This document shows positions 24,516 to 32,524 of a stretch of DNA of 64,000 bases, piece by piece. How positions within the stretch are numbered: the first letter of the stretch is position 1; each line of letters starts with the position of its first letter. Under the pieces are notes generated by a model. The model saw only the letters and a list, made by a program, of their open reading frames with translations, was not told the origin of the DNA and did not search any database. The stretch lies in NCBI RefSeq assembly GCF_008642335.1, contig NZ_CP029191.1, positions 2,046,001-2,110,000 on the forward strand, read 5' to 3'. This DNA is from Streptomyces venezuelae. GTDB taxonomy: Bacteria; Actinomycetota; Actinomycetes; Streptomycetales; Streptomycetaceae. The translations under genes and the position numbers were made by a program.

Positions 24516-25865
24516 TCAGCCGCGCGAGAGCCGCTTCAGGAGCACCGCCGAAGCCACCGGCCGCGCCCCCGCCTTCGCGATCCCGTCGGCCACCTCGCGG
24601 TCGGTCGAGACGACCACCACGGGCCGCCCCGGCGGCTCCGCCCGCACCAGCTGACGGATCAGCTCGTCCGCCGTGACGCCGGGCTTGGAGAAAAGCACCC
24701 GCACCCCGCGCGGCGGCGCGAGCAGCACGGGCGCGGCCAGCTCCGCGCCGTCGAAGACGCAGGTGACCTCGGCGCCCGACTGCAGGGCGAGCTGCGAGAG
24801 CGAACCGAGCAGCCGCAGCCGCTGCTTCTCCAACGGCATGGTCGGATAGCCGGTCTTGGTGACGTTGTAGCCGTCCACGACCAGGTGGGCCTGGGGCAGC
24901 GCGAGGAGCTGGTCGAGGATCGCCGGGTCGTTCTCGGAGAGCGCGCGGGCGGCGATGTCCTTGGGCGACATCCGCCCCGGCTCGACGGCGTCCACGGTCT
25001 CCGCGGGCCGCACGGAGACCGGCGGCAGGGCGAGCTCGCGCCGCAGCCCCTGCGCCGCGTCGAGGACCGTGTCGAGCAGCAGGCGCACCCGCATGTCCTC
25101 GACGCTGCGCCCCTCGCGCGCGGCCCTGCGGCTGGCCTCCAGGGCCGCCTCGGTCTCGCCGAGCCGCGCCTTGAGCCGCCGCGTCTCGCTCTCGGCGGCG
25201 GAGATCTGTGCCTGTCCCTCGGCGCGCACGGCCTCGACCTCCGCGGCGGCCTTGCGCAGCGCGGCCTCGCCGCGCTTGACGTCACTGAGCGCGCCGCGCA
25301 GTTTGCGGTGCATCGATTCGGCTTCCCTGCGCGCCGATTCGAGCTCGGCGCGCAGCCGCTCGGTCTCCGCCTTGGTCTGGCCGCGGGCCGCGACCAGCTC
25401 CTCGCGGAGCCGCTCCAGCTCCGCCCTCGTCTCGTCGTCGACGCGTTCGGCGTCGGCCCGCTGAGCCTCCTCGCCCGCGGCGGTGACCAGCTTCACCCAG
25501 CCGGTGGGCCGCAGTACGTAGGCCGCGGCGGCCACGTCGAGGGGGTCGGCGGCGGGGGGCGGCGAGCCGGCGTCCAGGGCGCCCGCGAGCTCGGGCTGGA
25601 CCTCTCTGAGGCGTTCGCCGATGCGCTGCCGGAAGAGGGTGTCGTTCTCCACCGCGGCCGCCATGGCGTTGGCCGCGAACTTGGCGCGCCGGGTGGGCGT
25701 GAACCGCGCGTACTGCCGCAGCTGCGCGGGCAATTCGGCCAGGGTGAGGCCGCCGAAGCCGTCCGAGACGATCTGGACGACCCGCCGCCGCACCCCGTCG
25801 GGCAGCGGACGGTCGAGCACCTCAGCGGCGCCGTCGTCCGGCTCCCCGCCTGAGCTCTCCACCAT
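24516..25865 (-). CDS. NYN-domain (YacP-like) RNA-binding protein/nuclease
   Basis: 449 aa. The first 115 residues are a helical domain (LPAQLRQYARFTPTRRAKFAANAMAAAVE). A coiled coil runs from about 130 to 250. The C-terminal 130 residues are a PIN-like NYN domain: HLVVDGYNVTKTGYP, EVTCVFDGAE, KPGVTADELIRQLV and VVVSTDREVADGI carry the conserved acidic residues. Related domains cleave mRNA on the ribosome (Rae1/YacP). The 288 bp between this stop and the upstream NlpC gene hold no further gene. Confidence 0.85.
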   Translation of the reverse strand: MVESSGGEPDDGAAEVLDRPLPDGVRRRVVQIVSDGFGGLTLAELPAQLRQYARFTPTRRAKFAANAMAAAVENDTLFRQRIGERLREVQPELAGALDAGSPPPAADPLDVAAAAYVLRPTGWVKLVTAAGEEAQRADAERVDDETRAELERLREELVAARGQTKAETERLRAELESARREAESMHRKLRGALSDVKRGEAALRKAAAEVEAVRAEGQAQISAAESETRRLKARLGETEAALEASRRAAREGRSVEDMRVRLLLDTVLDAAQGLRRELALPPVSVRPAETVDAVEPGRMSPKDIAARALSENDPAILDQLLALPQAHLVVDGYNVTKTGYPTMPLEKQRLRLLGSLSQLALQSGAEVTCVFDGAELAAPVLLAPPRGVRVLFSKPGVTADELIRQLVRAEPPGRPVVVVSTDREVADGIAKAGARPVASAVLLKRLSRG

Positions 25866-25899
25866 CCGTCACCCCACTAGCTGTGCGGGCCCCGCTCCC

Positions 25900-26139
25900 T
25901 CAGGAGTCGGTGCCCGGCCTGTCCACGAGTTCCACCTGATCCACCGCGTTGCACCAGCGGCAGCGCACCGACTCGATGGTCTCACTGACCACCTCGCGTT
26001 CCTCGACGTTCGACTCTCCGGCCAGGTCGAGATGGACATACTCGACGACCTTCGAGCTGCGGGTCACGTCGAAACGCGTGAGATTGCCGCACAGCGTGCA
26101 GCGCCACCGGGTGGTGTCCGTCGGCAGGGGGACCGTCAT
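25900..26139 (-). CDS. Small zinc-ribbon-like protein
   Basis: 79 aa from ATG 26139 (MTVPLPTDTTRWRCTLCGN). Two CxxC knuckles, CTLC near residue 15 and CRWC near residue 62, would bind one zinc. The middle is predicted strand-rich. Function unknown. It lies 34 bp upstream of the NYN-domain gene on the same strand and probably shares its transcript. Confidence 0.78.
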   Translation of the reverse strand: MTVPLPTDTTRWRCTLCGNLTRFDVTRSSKVVEYVHLDLAGESNVEEREVVSETIESVRCRWCNAVDQVELVDRPGTDS

Positions 26140-26272
26140 CGTGGCTGCTTTCCCTCGGTGTCCTTGGTGCGTATTGCCCGTAACCCTAAGGCCTGTAAGG
26201 GGCACCACGCGGCGGCCTCCACAGCGGCATGGCGGTCTGTGCGGGAAGCGCCCGTTACGTCATGCTCTGTTC

Positions 26273-27010
26273 ATGATCGCCACATGGGGTACGAAGGCGG
26301 GCCGGCTGCTCAGGGGACAGTCCGCCACGGTGACGTACGGACTGATCGCCGTCTGCTGCGTGATCTTCGTGATCTCGCCGGTGTCCGGGTTCAATCCCGC
26401 GTACGGCAGGGGCAACGAACTGCTCGCCGCGCAGCAGGCCTACTTCGAGCGGTGGGGCGTCGTCCCCGCCGAGCTCTTCAAGGGCGTCCCGGGCGCCGCC
26501 CTCGGACCGTTCACCGCTCTGTTCGTGCACGGAAGCTGGCTGCATCTGCTCGGGAACATGCTGTTCCTGTACGTGTTCGGGGCCATGGTCGAGGAACGCA
26601 TGGGGCACCTCCTGTACGCGCTCTTCTACGTCTGCTGCGGCTACCTCGCCCTGCTCGCCTACGCGGCCGCGCACGCGGGCTCCGACCAGACGCTCGTGGG
26701 GGCGTCCGGGGCGATCTCCGCCGTCCTCGGCGCCTTCCTCTATCTCTTCCCGAAGGCGCGCGTCACCAGCCTCTTCCCGTTCCTCTTCTTCCTGCCGCTG
26801 CGCTTTCCCGCATGGGTGGTGCTGCCGTTCTGGGTGGCGCTGCAGTGGCTGGCGGCGGGGCAGGGCGGCAAGGGCACGGGGGTGGCCTATCTGGCGCACC
26901 TCGTGGGCTTCTCGCTCGGGTTCCTCTTCGCGTGGGGGTGGAGTCTGCGGAGGACTAGAGTGCGTGTGAAAGGCAGCGCACCGGCCACCGAGGGAGACAG
27001 CCAGCCGTGA
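26273..27010 (+). CDS. Rhomboid-family intramembrane serine protease
   Basis: 245 aa, six or so membrane helices. Rhomboid signatures: FVHGSWLHLLGNMLFLYVFG, MEERMG-like VEERMGHLLYALFY, catalytic Ser in GASGAISAVLGAFL (about residue 145) and catalytic His in AYLAHLVGFSLGFL (about 207). Cleaves membrane-anchored substrates within the bilayer. ATG 26273 has no clear Shine-Dalgarno. The stop overlaps the next start (GTGA). Confidence 0.92.
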   Translation: MIATWGTKAGRLLRGQSATVTYGLIAVCCVIFVISPVSGFNPAYGRGNELLAAQQAYFERWGVVPAELFKGVPGAALGPFTALFVHGSWLHLLGNMLFLYVFGAMVEERMGHLLYALFYVCCGYLALLAYAAAHAGSDQTLVGASGAISAVLGAFLYLFPKARVTSLFPFLFFLPLRFPAWVVLPFWVALQWLAAGQGGKGTGVAYLAHLVGFSLGFLFAWGWSLRRTRVRVKGSAPATEGDSQP

Positions 27011-27288
27011 TCACCGCGATCGTGCTCATCAGGACCAGCGTGGACCGGATTCCGGAGATCGCCGAGTCGATCGCCGCGCTCGACTCGGTCAGTGAGGTCT
27101 TCTCCGTGACGGGTACGTACGACCTGATCGCGATGGTGCGCGTGCCGCGCCACGACGACCTGGCGGACGTCATCCCCGGCCGGATCAGCAAGATCCCCGG
27201 CGTCGAGGGCACGGACACGCACGTCGCCTTCCGCACGTACTCGCAGCACGACCTGGAAGCGGCCTTCGCGATCGGCCTCGACTCCTGA
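27007..27288 (+). CDS. Stand-alone RAM domain protein (Lrp/AsnC C-terminal type)
   Basis: 93 aa. Only the ligand-binding/oligomerisation domain of Lrp-type regulators (MITAIVLIRTSVDRIPEIAESI, GTYDLIAMVRVP, IPGVEGTDTHVAFRTYSQHDLE); there is no helix-turn-helix. Such SraML proteins form octameric rings and bind amino acids. Coupled by a 4-bp overlap to the rhomboid gene, an association without an obvious reason. Confidence 0.9.
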   Translation: MITAIVLIRTSVDRIPEIAESIAALDSVSEVFSVTGTYDLIAMVRVPRHDDLADVIPGRISKIPGVEGTDTHVAFRTYSQHDLEAAFAIGLDS

Positions 27289-27327
27289 GCACTGCCCGGC
27301 CGAGGGTTTCCTCCGCATGAGGGTTTC

Positions 27328-27344
27328 TTCATCCGCGCCTCATC
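27328..27344 (+). promoter_or_regulatory. Proposed response-regulator box A (11-bp-period direct repeat)
   Basis: TTCATC CGCGC CTCATC: two hexamers 11 bp apart, the geometry bound by OmpR/PhoB-type regulators. It is 35 bp before the first gene of the two-component block. A near-identical box lies at 29818-29834. Confidence 0.5.
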
Positions 27345-27378
27345 CTGACGGTGCGGTGCGTCGCGCACCCTCGCAGTC

Positions 27379-27690
27379 ATGGTCTTCTCCCACCGCATGG
27401 CCGCCCTGGCCGCCGTCGTCGCGATCCCGCTCGGCATCGCCGCGACCAGCTACCTCCTGACGGACAGCCCCGAGCAGCCCAAGGCCCCGCCCAAGGTGGA
27501 GCTGGAAAGCGACTCGCCGTCCTCGGAGCCGGCCCCTCCACGGCCCGCCCCGAGCGACGAGAAAGTATCCCCTCCGCCGGTGAGCGAGAATCCCTCGAAC
27601 GATGACAGCGGAGACAGCCGAAGCAGTGGGAACGGCGACGAAGACGCCGCGGACGACAACGACGACGACGGCCCCGGCGACGACGGGTGA
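27379..27690 (+). CDS. Small exported acidic protein
   Basis: 103 aa. A signal-like hydrophobic N-terminus (MAALAAVVAIPLGIAATSYLL) is followed by Pro/Ser-rich sequence and an Asp-rich tail (DEDAADDNDDDGPGDDG). No known domain. It is first in the two-component operon, and its last 89 bp overlap the kinase reading frame if the kinase starts at ATG 27602. It may be an accessory sensor or metal-binding partner of the kinase; that is inference from position. Confidence 0.6.
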   Translation: MVFSHRMAALAAVVAIPLGIAATSYLLTDSPEQPKAPPKVELESDSPSSEPAPPRPAPSDEKVSPPPVSENPSNDDSGDSRSSGNGDEDAADDNDDDGPGDDG

Positions 27691-29143
27691 GCCCCGGGGC
27701 CGCTGGATAACGGCCCGGGTCCGCATCCTGCTGTGGCTGCTCGTCGTGATGACGGTCGCCCTCACGGCGGTCGCGGCCACCACCCGATCGGTCCTGCTCC
27801 GCGACGTCGACCACCGCATCGACGGGCTCCTCGCCCAGGAGACCGCGGAGTTCACCAACCTCGCGCGCGAGGGCGTCGACCCGCACACGGGCGAGAGGTT
27901 CACCGACCCCGACCCGCTCCTGCGGCTCTTCCTGTCCCGGCAGTACGCCGACCCCGACGAGGAACTCCTCGGTCTGGTCGGCAGCTCCGGGGAGGTACCC
28001 GCCAAGAAGGAGCAGTCGCGCGAGGCGCGCATCGACCACCCCCTCGCCGAGGACCCCGCCGCGCTGCGCACCGTCTTCGCCTCGCCCGACGCGACCGGCA
28101 CGGTCCACCGCGACCGGGGCGAGATCCGCTGGGCGAAGGTGGAGATCGGGGCGCGCGCGGGGCATCCGGCCGCCGCGTTCGTCGTGGCCTTCCACCCCGC
28201 GGGCGAACAGGCCAAGGCGAACGACGTGTTCACCATGCTGCTCGCCATCTCCGGCGTCGCGCTCCTGATGACGACGGGCATCGGCTGGGCGGTCGCGGGC
28301 CGCATCCTCAGACCGGTGCGTCTGGTGCGCACGACCGCCGCCCAGCTCACCGAACAGGACCTGACCCGGCGCATCCCGGTCCAGGGCAGGGACGACATCG
28401 CGGCGCTCGCCGAGACGTTCAACGGCATGCTGGACCGCCTGGAGCGGGCGTTCGCCGCGCAGCGCGAGTTCGTCGACGACGCGGGCCACGAGCTGCGCAC
28501 GCCCATCACCATCGTCCGCGGCCATCTGGAGCTGATGGGCGACGGTCCCGGCGAGCGCGAGGAGACCGTCCGCATCGTGACGGAGGAACTGGACCGGATG
28601 AGCCGCATCGTCGAGGACCTGCTGCTCCTCGCCAAGGCCGAGCGGCCCGACTTCGTCGCCTCGGAGCCCGTGCAGCTCGCCGAGCTGACCGCGGACGTCT
28701 TCGTCAAGGCGCGGGCGCTCGGCGACCGCGCCTGGCGGCTCGCCGAGGTCGCCGACGCCGAGGCCCCTCTCGACCCCCAGCGCATCACCCAGGCGATGGT
28801 GCAGCTGGCCCAGAACGCCGTCCAGCACACCGCCCCCGGCCAGCGGATCGGCATCGGCTCACGCCTGTGCGCGGGACGCGTCGAGCTGTACGTCGCCGAC
28901 AGCGGGCCCGGCGTGCAGCCGCAGGACGCCGGGGTCATCTTCGAGCGGTTCCGCCGCGGCACCGCCCGGCGCGGCTCCCGCGCCACGGGGGCGGGCCTCG
29001 GTCTCGCCATCGTCAGGGCCATCGCGGAGAGCCACGGGGGCGGCGTCGAGCTGCGGTCCACGGACGGCGGCGGCGCCACCTTCGTACTCGTACTCCCCGA
29101 GGGGCAGCCGGAAGGGACGGAGCGGCAGTGCACCGCATACTGA
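27602..29143 (+). CDS. Sensor histidine kinase (EnvZ/HAMP type)
   Basis: 513 aa. Two membrane helices (RILLWLLVVMTVALTAVAA and VFTMLLAISGVALLMTTGIGWAVAG) flank an external sensor of about 150 residues. HAMP (RILRPVRLVRTTAAQLTEQDL), then HisKA with FVDDAGHELRTPITIVRGHLEL, and HATPase with NAVQHT, VADSGPGV, RATGAGLGLAIVRAIAESHGG. Start uncertain: ATG 27602 overlaps the upstream gene heavily and lacks an SD; GTG 27626 with GGAG upstream is an alternative. The stop overlaps the response regulator by 16 bp. Confidence 0.9.
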   Translation: MTAETAEAVGTATKTPRTTTTTTAPATTGEPRGRWITARVRILLWLLVVMTVALTAVAATTRSVLLRDVDHRIDGLLAQETAEFTNLAREGVDPHTGERFTDPDPLLRLFLSRQYADPDEELLGLVGSSGEVPAKKEQSREARIDHPLAEDPAALRTVFASPDATGTVHRDRGEIRWAKVEIGARAGHPAAAFVVAFHPAGEQAKANDVFTMLLAISGVALLMTTGIGWAVAGRILRPVRLVRTTAAQLTEQDLTRRIPVQGRDDIAALAETFNGMLDRLERAFAAQREFVDDAGHELRTPITIVRGHLELMGDGPGEREETVRIVTEELDRMSRIVEDLLLLAKAERPDFVASEPVQLAELTADVFVKARALGDRAWRLAEVADAEAPLDPQRITQAMVQLAQNAVQHTAPGQRIGIGSRLCAGRVELYVADSGPGVQPQDAGVIFERFRRGTARRGSRATGAGLGLAIVRAIAESHGGGVELRSTDGGGATFVLVLPEGQPEGTERQCTAY

Positions 29144-29790
29144 TCGTCGAGGACGAGGACCGCATCGCGGCCTTCGTCGAGAAGGGCCTGCGCGCCAACG
29201 GCTTCACCACCACCGTGGTCGCCGACGGCGAGAGCGCCTACGACTACGCCCTGACCGGCGGCTTCGACCTGATCGTCCTGGACATCGGCCTGCCCGGCAA
29301 GGACGGCTTCACGGTCCTTCGGCAGCTGCGCGAGGCCCGCGTGACCACGCCCGTCATCGTGCTGACCGCGCGGGACTCGGTGCGGGACACGGTGGCGGGT
29401 CTGGAGGGCGGCGCGGACGACTGGATGACCAAGCCGTTCCGCTTCGAGGAGCTCCTCGCCCGGGTGCGGCTGCGGCTGCGCACGGCGGCCGGGGCGCCCG
29501 AGGTGACGGTGTTGCGCAGCGGGGAGGTCACGCTGGACCTGCGGACGCGCAGGGCGCGTTCGGCGGGGCGGACGGTGGACCTGACGGCGCGTGAGTTCGT
29601 ACTCCTCGAACTGTTCATGCGCCACCCGGGGCAGGTGCTCTCGCGGGAGCAGATCCTGTCGCACGTGTGGGGGTACGACTTCGATCCGGGGTCCAACATC
29701 GTGGACGTGTACGTGCGCGCGCTGCGCAAGAAGCTCGGGTCGGAGCGGGTCGAGACGGTGCGCGGGATGGGGTACCGGCTGCCGGAGTGA
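29128..29790 (+). CDS. OmpR/PhoB-family response regulator
   Basis: 220 aa from GTG 29128. Receiver: ILIVEDEDRIAAFVEKGL, phosphoacceptor in LIVLDIGLPGKDGF, VIVLTARDS, and Lys in DWMTKPFRFEELL. Winged helix: VDLTAREFVLLELFMRHPGQVLSREQIL, DVYVRALRKKLG, VRGMGYRL. Partner of the upstream kinase. Regulators of this class bind direct repeats about 11 bp apart, as found upstream of this operon and of the SLC13/glycerate kinase genes. Confidence 0.94.
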   Translation: MHRILIVEDEDRIAAFVEKGLRANGFTTTVVADGESAYDYALTGGFDLIVLDIGLPGKDGFTVLRQLREARVTTPVIVLTARDSVRDTVAGLEGGADDWMTKPFRFEELLARVRLRLRTAAGAPEVTVLRSGEVTLDLRTRRARSAGRTVDLTAREFVLLELFMRHPGQVLSREQILSHVWGYDFDPGSNIVDVYVRALRKKLGSERVETVRGMGYRLPE

Positions 29791-29817
29791 GCGCGGGGCG
29801 CGGTGGGTGAACCTTCC

Positions 29818-29834
29818 TTCATCTGCGCCTCATT
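29818..29834 (+). promoter_or_regulatory. Proposed response-regulator box B
   Basis: TTCATC TGCGC CTCATT, 28 bp after the response regulator stop and 34 bp before the SLC13 permease start. It differs from box A at two positions and has the same 11-bp period. Confidence 0.5.
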
Positions 29835-29867
29835 AAGGGCTCACGGCCCGGCACCACGCTGGACAGC

Positions 29868-31280
29868 GTGACCTTGAACCTGCGGCAGGCCGTGACCCTC
29901 TGCGCGGCGCTCAGTCTGTGCGCGCTGCTCGCGGTCCCCGGGAACTTCCCGGGTCTGAGCGGCGACGCCCGTCTCACCCTCGCCGTCTTCGCGCTGGCGA
30001 CCTGCGCCTGGATCGGCACGCCGGTCGACGACACGTACATCGCGCTCGGCGCGGGCCTCGCCCTCACCGCGACCGGTGTGATCAGCAGCGACACCCTGTT
30101 CGGCACCCTCGGCGACGAGACGGTGTGGCTGCTGATCTGCGCCTTCGTGCTCGCGGCCGCGGTGGCGCGCAGCGGGCTCGCGGGGCGGGCGGCGGCGTTC
30201 CTGGTCAGCGGGGCGTGCACCGTACGGCAGTTGACGCATCTGACGACCGCGGCGCTGGTCGTGACCGCCTTCGCGGTGCCGGCGACCTCGGGGCGCGCCG
30301 CGCTCGCGCTGCCCGTCTTCCTCGCGCTCGCCAAGGTCCTCGCCGACCGGAGACGACTGGTCGTGATGCTGGCGCTGCTCTTTCCGACCGTGATCCTCCT
30401 GTCCGCGGTCGCGACTCTGATCGGTGCGGGGGCACATCTGATCACGGTGTCGGTCCTGTGGGAGGCGACCGGTGAGCGGATCGGCTTCACGCAGTGGCTG
30501 CTCCTCGGGCTGCCCCTCGCCATGACCTCCTCTCATCTCGCGGCGGAGGCCGTCCTGTTGACGACGACGCGGCGCGCCGACCGCAAGGGTCCGGTCCGCA
30601 TCACCCTCGACCAGCTCCAGGAACACAGCGAACAGCCCGTCACCGGCCCCTGGGAACCTGCCGAGACGCGCTGCGCCCTGCTGCTCGCCACCGTCGTCGC
30701 CCTGTGGTGCAGCGAGCCGCTCCACCAGGTGCCGCCCGCCGTCGTCGCGCTGATCGGCGCGGTCGTGGCCGCATCGCCCGCGCTCGGCACCGTCGGCCTC
30801 AAGGACGCCCTCAGGACGGTCCCCTGGGCGCTGCTCCTGTTCATGGCGGCGACGATGGCGATGGGGGTCGCGCTCGCCGACTCGGGGGCGGCCCAGTGGC
30901 TGGTGTCCGGGCTGCCCCTCGACCTCCCCGCGTGGCTGTTCCTCGCCGTGGTCGTCGCGGTCAGCACGGCCGCGCACCTCGTCCTGCAGTCCCGCTCGGC
31001 CCGCTCGTCGGTCCTGGTGCCGCTGGTCGTGGCGGCGGCCGTCGGCGCGGGCGTCAACCCGGTCGCCGCGGCGCTCGCCTCCACGGCGGCGGCCGGGTTC
31101 TGCCACACCCTGCCCGCCTCCGCGAAGCCCGTCACCCTCTTCGCCGACATCCCGGACACGCCCACCTACACCCCGCGGGACCTGCTGCGGCTCTCCGCGG
31201 TCCTCGCGCCGCTGACCGCCGCGCTCGTCCTGCTCTTCGCCGTGACGCTCTGGCCGCTGCTCGGCGTCCCCGTCCGCTGA
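29868..31280 (+). CDS. SLC13/DASS-type anion permease
   Basis: 470 aa, about twelve hydrophobic helices. The halves show the divalent-anion:sodium symporter pattern (TGVISSDTLFGTLGDETVWLLICAF; FMAATMAMGVALADSGAAQWL) and the C-terminal loop PVAAALASTAAAGFCHTLPASAKPV resembles the conserved substrate/Na site region. Likely substrates are di- or hydroxycarboxylates. The next gene encodes glycerate kinase 44 bp downstream, so glycerate or a precursor is a reasonable guess. GTG start. Confidence 0.82.
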   Translation: MTLNLRQAVTLCAALSLCALLAVPGNFPGLSGDARLTLAVFALATCAWIGTPVDDTYIALGAGLALTATGVISSDTLFGTLGDETVWLLICAFVLAAAVARSGLAGRAAAFLVSGACTVRQLTHLTTAALVVTAFAVPATSGRAALALPVFLALAKVLADRRRLVVMLALLFPTVILLSAVATLIGAGAHLITVSVLWEATGERIGFTQWLLLGLPLAMTSSHLAAEAVLLTTTRRADRKGPVRITLDQLQEHSEQPVTGPWEPAETRCALLLATVVALWCSEPLHQVPPAVVALIGAVVAASPALGTVGLKDALRTVPWALLLFMAATMAMGVALADSGAAQWLVSGLPLDLPAWLFLAVVVAVSTAAHLVLQSRSARSSVLVPLVVAAAVGAGVNPVAAALASTAAAGFCHTLPASAKPVTLFADIPDTPTYTPRDLLRLSAVLAPLTAALVLLFAVTLWPLLGVPVR

Positions 31281-31324
31281 ACTCCCACGGCTCACCGCCC
31301 CCTCGCGTCCACCTGGAGACCACC

Positions 31325-32524
31325 GTGCTGACCCGTTTCGCCATCGCCCCCAGCGGCTTCAAGGAGTCGCTGTCCGCGGGCTCCGCGGCCGAGGCCATCG
31401 CCGCGGGGGTACGCCGTGCCGTCCCGCACGCCGAGACCGATCTGATCCCACTCGTGGACGGCGGCGAGGGCACGGCCCGCGCGCTGGCGTCCGCGAGCGG
31501 CGGCCGCCTCGTCGCGCTGCCCGCGACCGGACCCGTCGGCCAGCCGATCGGCACCCACTTCGCCCTGCTGCCCGACGGCACCGCGGTCGTCGAAATGGCG
31601 GCCGTGGCCGGCCTCTCCCTGGTCCCCCGCGATCTGCGCGACCCGGGCGTCACCACGACGTACGGCGTCGGCGAGCTGATCCGCGCGGCGCTCGACACGG
31701 GCGCCCGCCGCATCCTCGTCGGCTGCGGCGACTCGGGGACGTCGGACGGCGGCGCGGGCGCCCTGCAGGCACTCGGCGCCAGACTCCTCGACCTCGACGG
31801 CTGGGAACTGCCGCGCGGCGGGCGGGAGTTGACGCGCCTGAGCCGCATCGACCCGAGCGGCATCGACCCGCGCCTCGCGGCCACCGAGCTCCGCGTGGCC
31901 TGCAACCCCTACAACGTCCTGTGCGGCGAGCGCGGCGTCGCCCGCGTCTTCGGCCCCCAGAAGGGCGCGACCCCCACCCAGGTCGAACAGCTCGCCGCCG
32001 CCCTGGAGCACTGGGCACACCTGCTCACCAGGGACCTCCGCGTGCGCGCCGATCTCTTCGAGGGTCCCGGCACGGGCGCGTCGGGTGGTCTCGGCGCCGG
32101 GCTCGCCGCCCTCGGCGCCGCCCTGCTCCCCCGCTTCGACGTCCTGCTCGACCGGCTCGACCTCGACGCCCGGCTCGCCCGCGCCGACCTGGTCATCACC
32201 GCGGAGGGCGCCCTCGACCACCAGACGCCGCGCGGCAAGGTCCCCGCCGAGGTCGCCCGCCGGGCCAAGCTCTCCGGCAGGCCCGTCCTGGTGCTCGCGG
32301 GCACGATCGGAGCCGGCGCGCACGCCGTGCGCTCCGTCGGCGTCGACGCCTACAGCTCGATCCTGCCCGCCCCGATGTCGATGACCGAGGCGCTCGGCAG
32401 GGGCGGCGAGTTCCTCACCGACGCGACGGAGCGGGCCCTGCGCATGATCCAGCTCGGCTCACGCCTGCCCGCTCAGACCGCGGCGCCGGTGTCCGGCACG
32501 CACCGTCCGTCCTCGGTGCGGTAG
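31325..32524 (+). CDS. Glycerate kinase (GarK/GlxK family)
   Basis: 399 aa, starting at GTG with GGAGA seven nt upstream. Phosphorylates D-glycerate to a phosphoglycerate. Family blocks: APSGFKESLSAGSAAEAIAAG, LVDGGEGTARAL, VGCGDSGTSDGGAGALQALG, VARVFGPQKGATP, GASGGLGAGLAALGA and TAEGALDHQTPRGKVP. The last 52 bp overlap the convergent cysteine desulfurase gene. Confidence 0.92.
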   Translation: MLTRFAIAPSGFKESLSAGSAAEAIAAGVRRAVPHAETDLIPLVDGGEGTARALASASGGRLVALPATGPVGQPIGTHFALLPDGTAVVEMAAVAGLSLVPRDLRDPGVTTTYGVGELIRAALDTGARRILVGCGDSGTSDGGAGALQALGARLLDLDGWELPRGGRELTRLSRIDPSGIDPRLAATELRVACNPYNVLCGERGVARVFGPQKGATPTQVEQLAAALEHWAHLLTRDLRVRADLFEGPGTGASGGLGAGLAALGAALLPRFDVLLDRLDLDARLARADLVITAEGALDHQTPRGKVPAEVARRAKLSGRPVLVLAGTIGAGAHAVRSVGVDAYSSILPAPMSMTEALGRGGEFLTDATERALRMIQLGSRLPAQTAAPVSGTHRPSSVR

